From Chlamydiota bacterium (GTDB lineage: Bacteria; Chlamydiota; Chlamydiia; Chlamydiales; JAJFMB01): 6,055 nucleotides of DNA. The notes below the pieces were generated by a model. That model did not search any database, was not told the origin of the DNA, and worked only from the letters and a program-made list of their open reading frames with translations. The stretch spans positions 1 through 6,055 of the forward strand of contig JAJFMB010000178.1 of the NCBI GenBank assembly GCA_021772355.1, read 5' to 3'. The position numbers and the translations under genes are program-made. Position 1 is the first letter of the stretch. Each line of letters begins with the position of its first letter. Below are positions 5,856-6,055 of the stretch, piece by piece.

Positions 5856-5882
5856 AATTTAATTGCTTTTATAAATTAAATT
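5856..5882. repeat. 9-bp AT-only inverted repeat upstream of paralogue B
   Basis: AATTTAATT (5856-5864) and AATTAAATT (5874-5882) are perfect inverted repeats with a 9-base spacer. They lie between the otsA-like stop and the paralogue B promoter. The repeat might be an operator or a very weak terminator for the gene to its right, but an A/T-only stem without a U tract on the minus strand is poor evidence, and chance in AT-rich DNA is possible. Confidence 0.35.
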
Positions 5883-5903
5883 TTTATTAAGATTGGTGGG
5901 TAA

Positions 5904-6055
5904 TTAATTGGAAGTACTTGTAACGTCTATTGTGGGGACATACTCTTCGGCATGAGTGGGTAATGGGGGGTCATTACTGAGGGCTGTTTTTAGAAAAGCC
6001 TCTAGCCAATGGTGGATGTCATTTTTTGCGACGATTTGACGTAACAAGTGCATGC
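5904..6055 (-). CDS. otsA: C-terminal end of a trehalose-6-phosphate synthase-like protein (GT20)
   Basis: The last 49 complete codons of a minus-strand gene enter from the right edge; the frame stays open to the edge and ends at TAA (5906-5904). The segment 'IVAKNDIHHWLEAFLKTAL' closely resembles, from memory, the end of E. coli OtsA ('IVKNDINHWQECFI'), where a D-x-x-x-W helix closes the GT-B fold of glycosyltransferase family 20. OtsA joins UDP-glucose and glucose-6-phosphate into trehalose-6-phosphate, a step in compatible-solute synthesis in the cytoplasm. A further ~22 residues after this helix form a low-complexity tail, as in other OtsA proteins. The ATG at 6053 is internal, not the start. 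No catalytic residue falls within the fragment, so the call rests on this one motif. Confidence 0.6.
   Translation of the reverse strand, partial: MHLLRQIVAKNDIHHWLEAFLKTALSNDPPLPTHAEEYVPTIDVTSTSN

Noticed and set aside
5950..5995. Inverted repeat GTAATG...CATTAC near the right edge
   Set aside because: It falls inside the otsA-like coding sequence and is short; no U tract or regulatory context supports a terminator.
1..6055. CRISPR array, integrase, toxin-antitoxin or defence system
   Set aside because: No regularly spaced repeats, nuclease or recombinase motifs were seen. The paralogue pair does not have the sizes, overlap or motifs of a known toxin-antitoxin pair.

Overview
This window comes from a Gram-negative bacterium. 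It carries a periplasmic adaptor and a full-length inner-membrane RND permease, a pair that only makes sense in a two-membrane envelope. Overall base composition is moderate to low GC, with very AT-rich intergenic DNA. Perfect extended -10 boxes and a secreted relative of the spore-former transglutaminase Tgl are visible. An amoeba-associated lineage such as the environmental Chlamydiae would fit, but nothing in 6 kb proves it, and I treat the taxonomy as a guess.

Left two thirds (1-4377, + strand) is one tightly packed operon. It holds the C-terminal end of an RND membrane-fusion (adaptor) protein, then a 1045-residue RND efflux permease starting 2 bases after the adaptor stop. Next comes a 294-residue exported protein whose start overlaps the permease stop (ATGA). 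This third protein resembles Bacillus Tgl, a protein-glutamine gamma-glutamyltransferase. It keeps the Glu-Cys pair of the active site (E112-C113) but lacks the second Tgl glutamate and the histidine. The adaptor and permease should act together in tripartite efflux. The role of the third protein is unknown, but it is presumably co-expressed and works outside the cytoplasm.

Right third (4383-6055, - strand) is of a different character. Two full-length paralogues of unknown function, 176 and 167 residues, share an identical 19-residue core and similar N- and C-terminal blocks. Each has its own promoter with the same extended -10 sequence (AAATGTTATAAT) and a G6 Shine-Dalgarno tract 3 bases from the ATG. 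The first paralogue converges on the efflux operon with only 5 bases between stop codons and no visible terminator. At the right edge is the C-terminal end of a protein that looks like trehalose-6-phosphate synthase (OtsA).

The most unusual structure is a ~154-bp imperfect palindrome (4936-5089) in the 5' leader of the first paralogue. It has 17-bp terminal inverted repeats (14/17 identical), long diverged arms and a 7-bp central hairpin. It is flanked by 13-bp direct copies of CCCCCCTTGTTGG. It looks like a MITE/foldback element that inserted into, and now forms part of, the gene's leader. The other paralogue's leader lacks the element but contains a 15-bp sequence identical to its right edge and flank.
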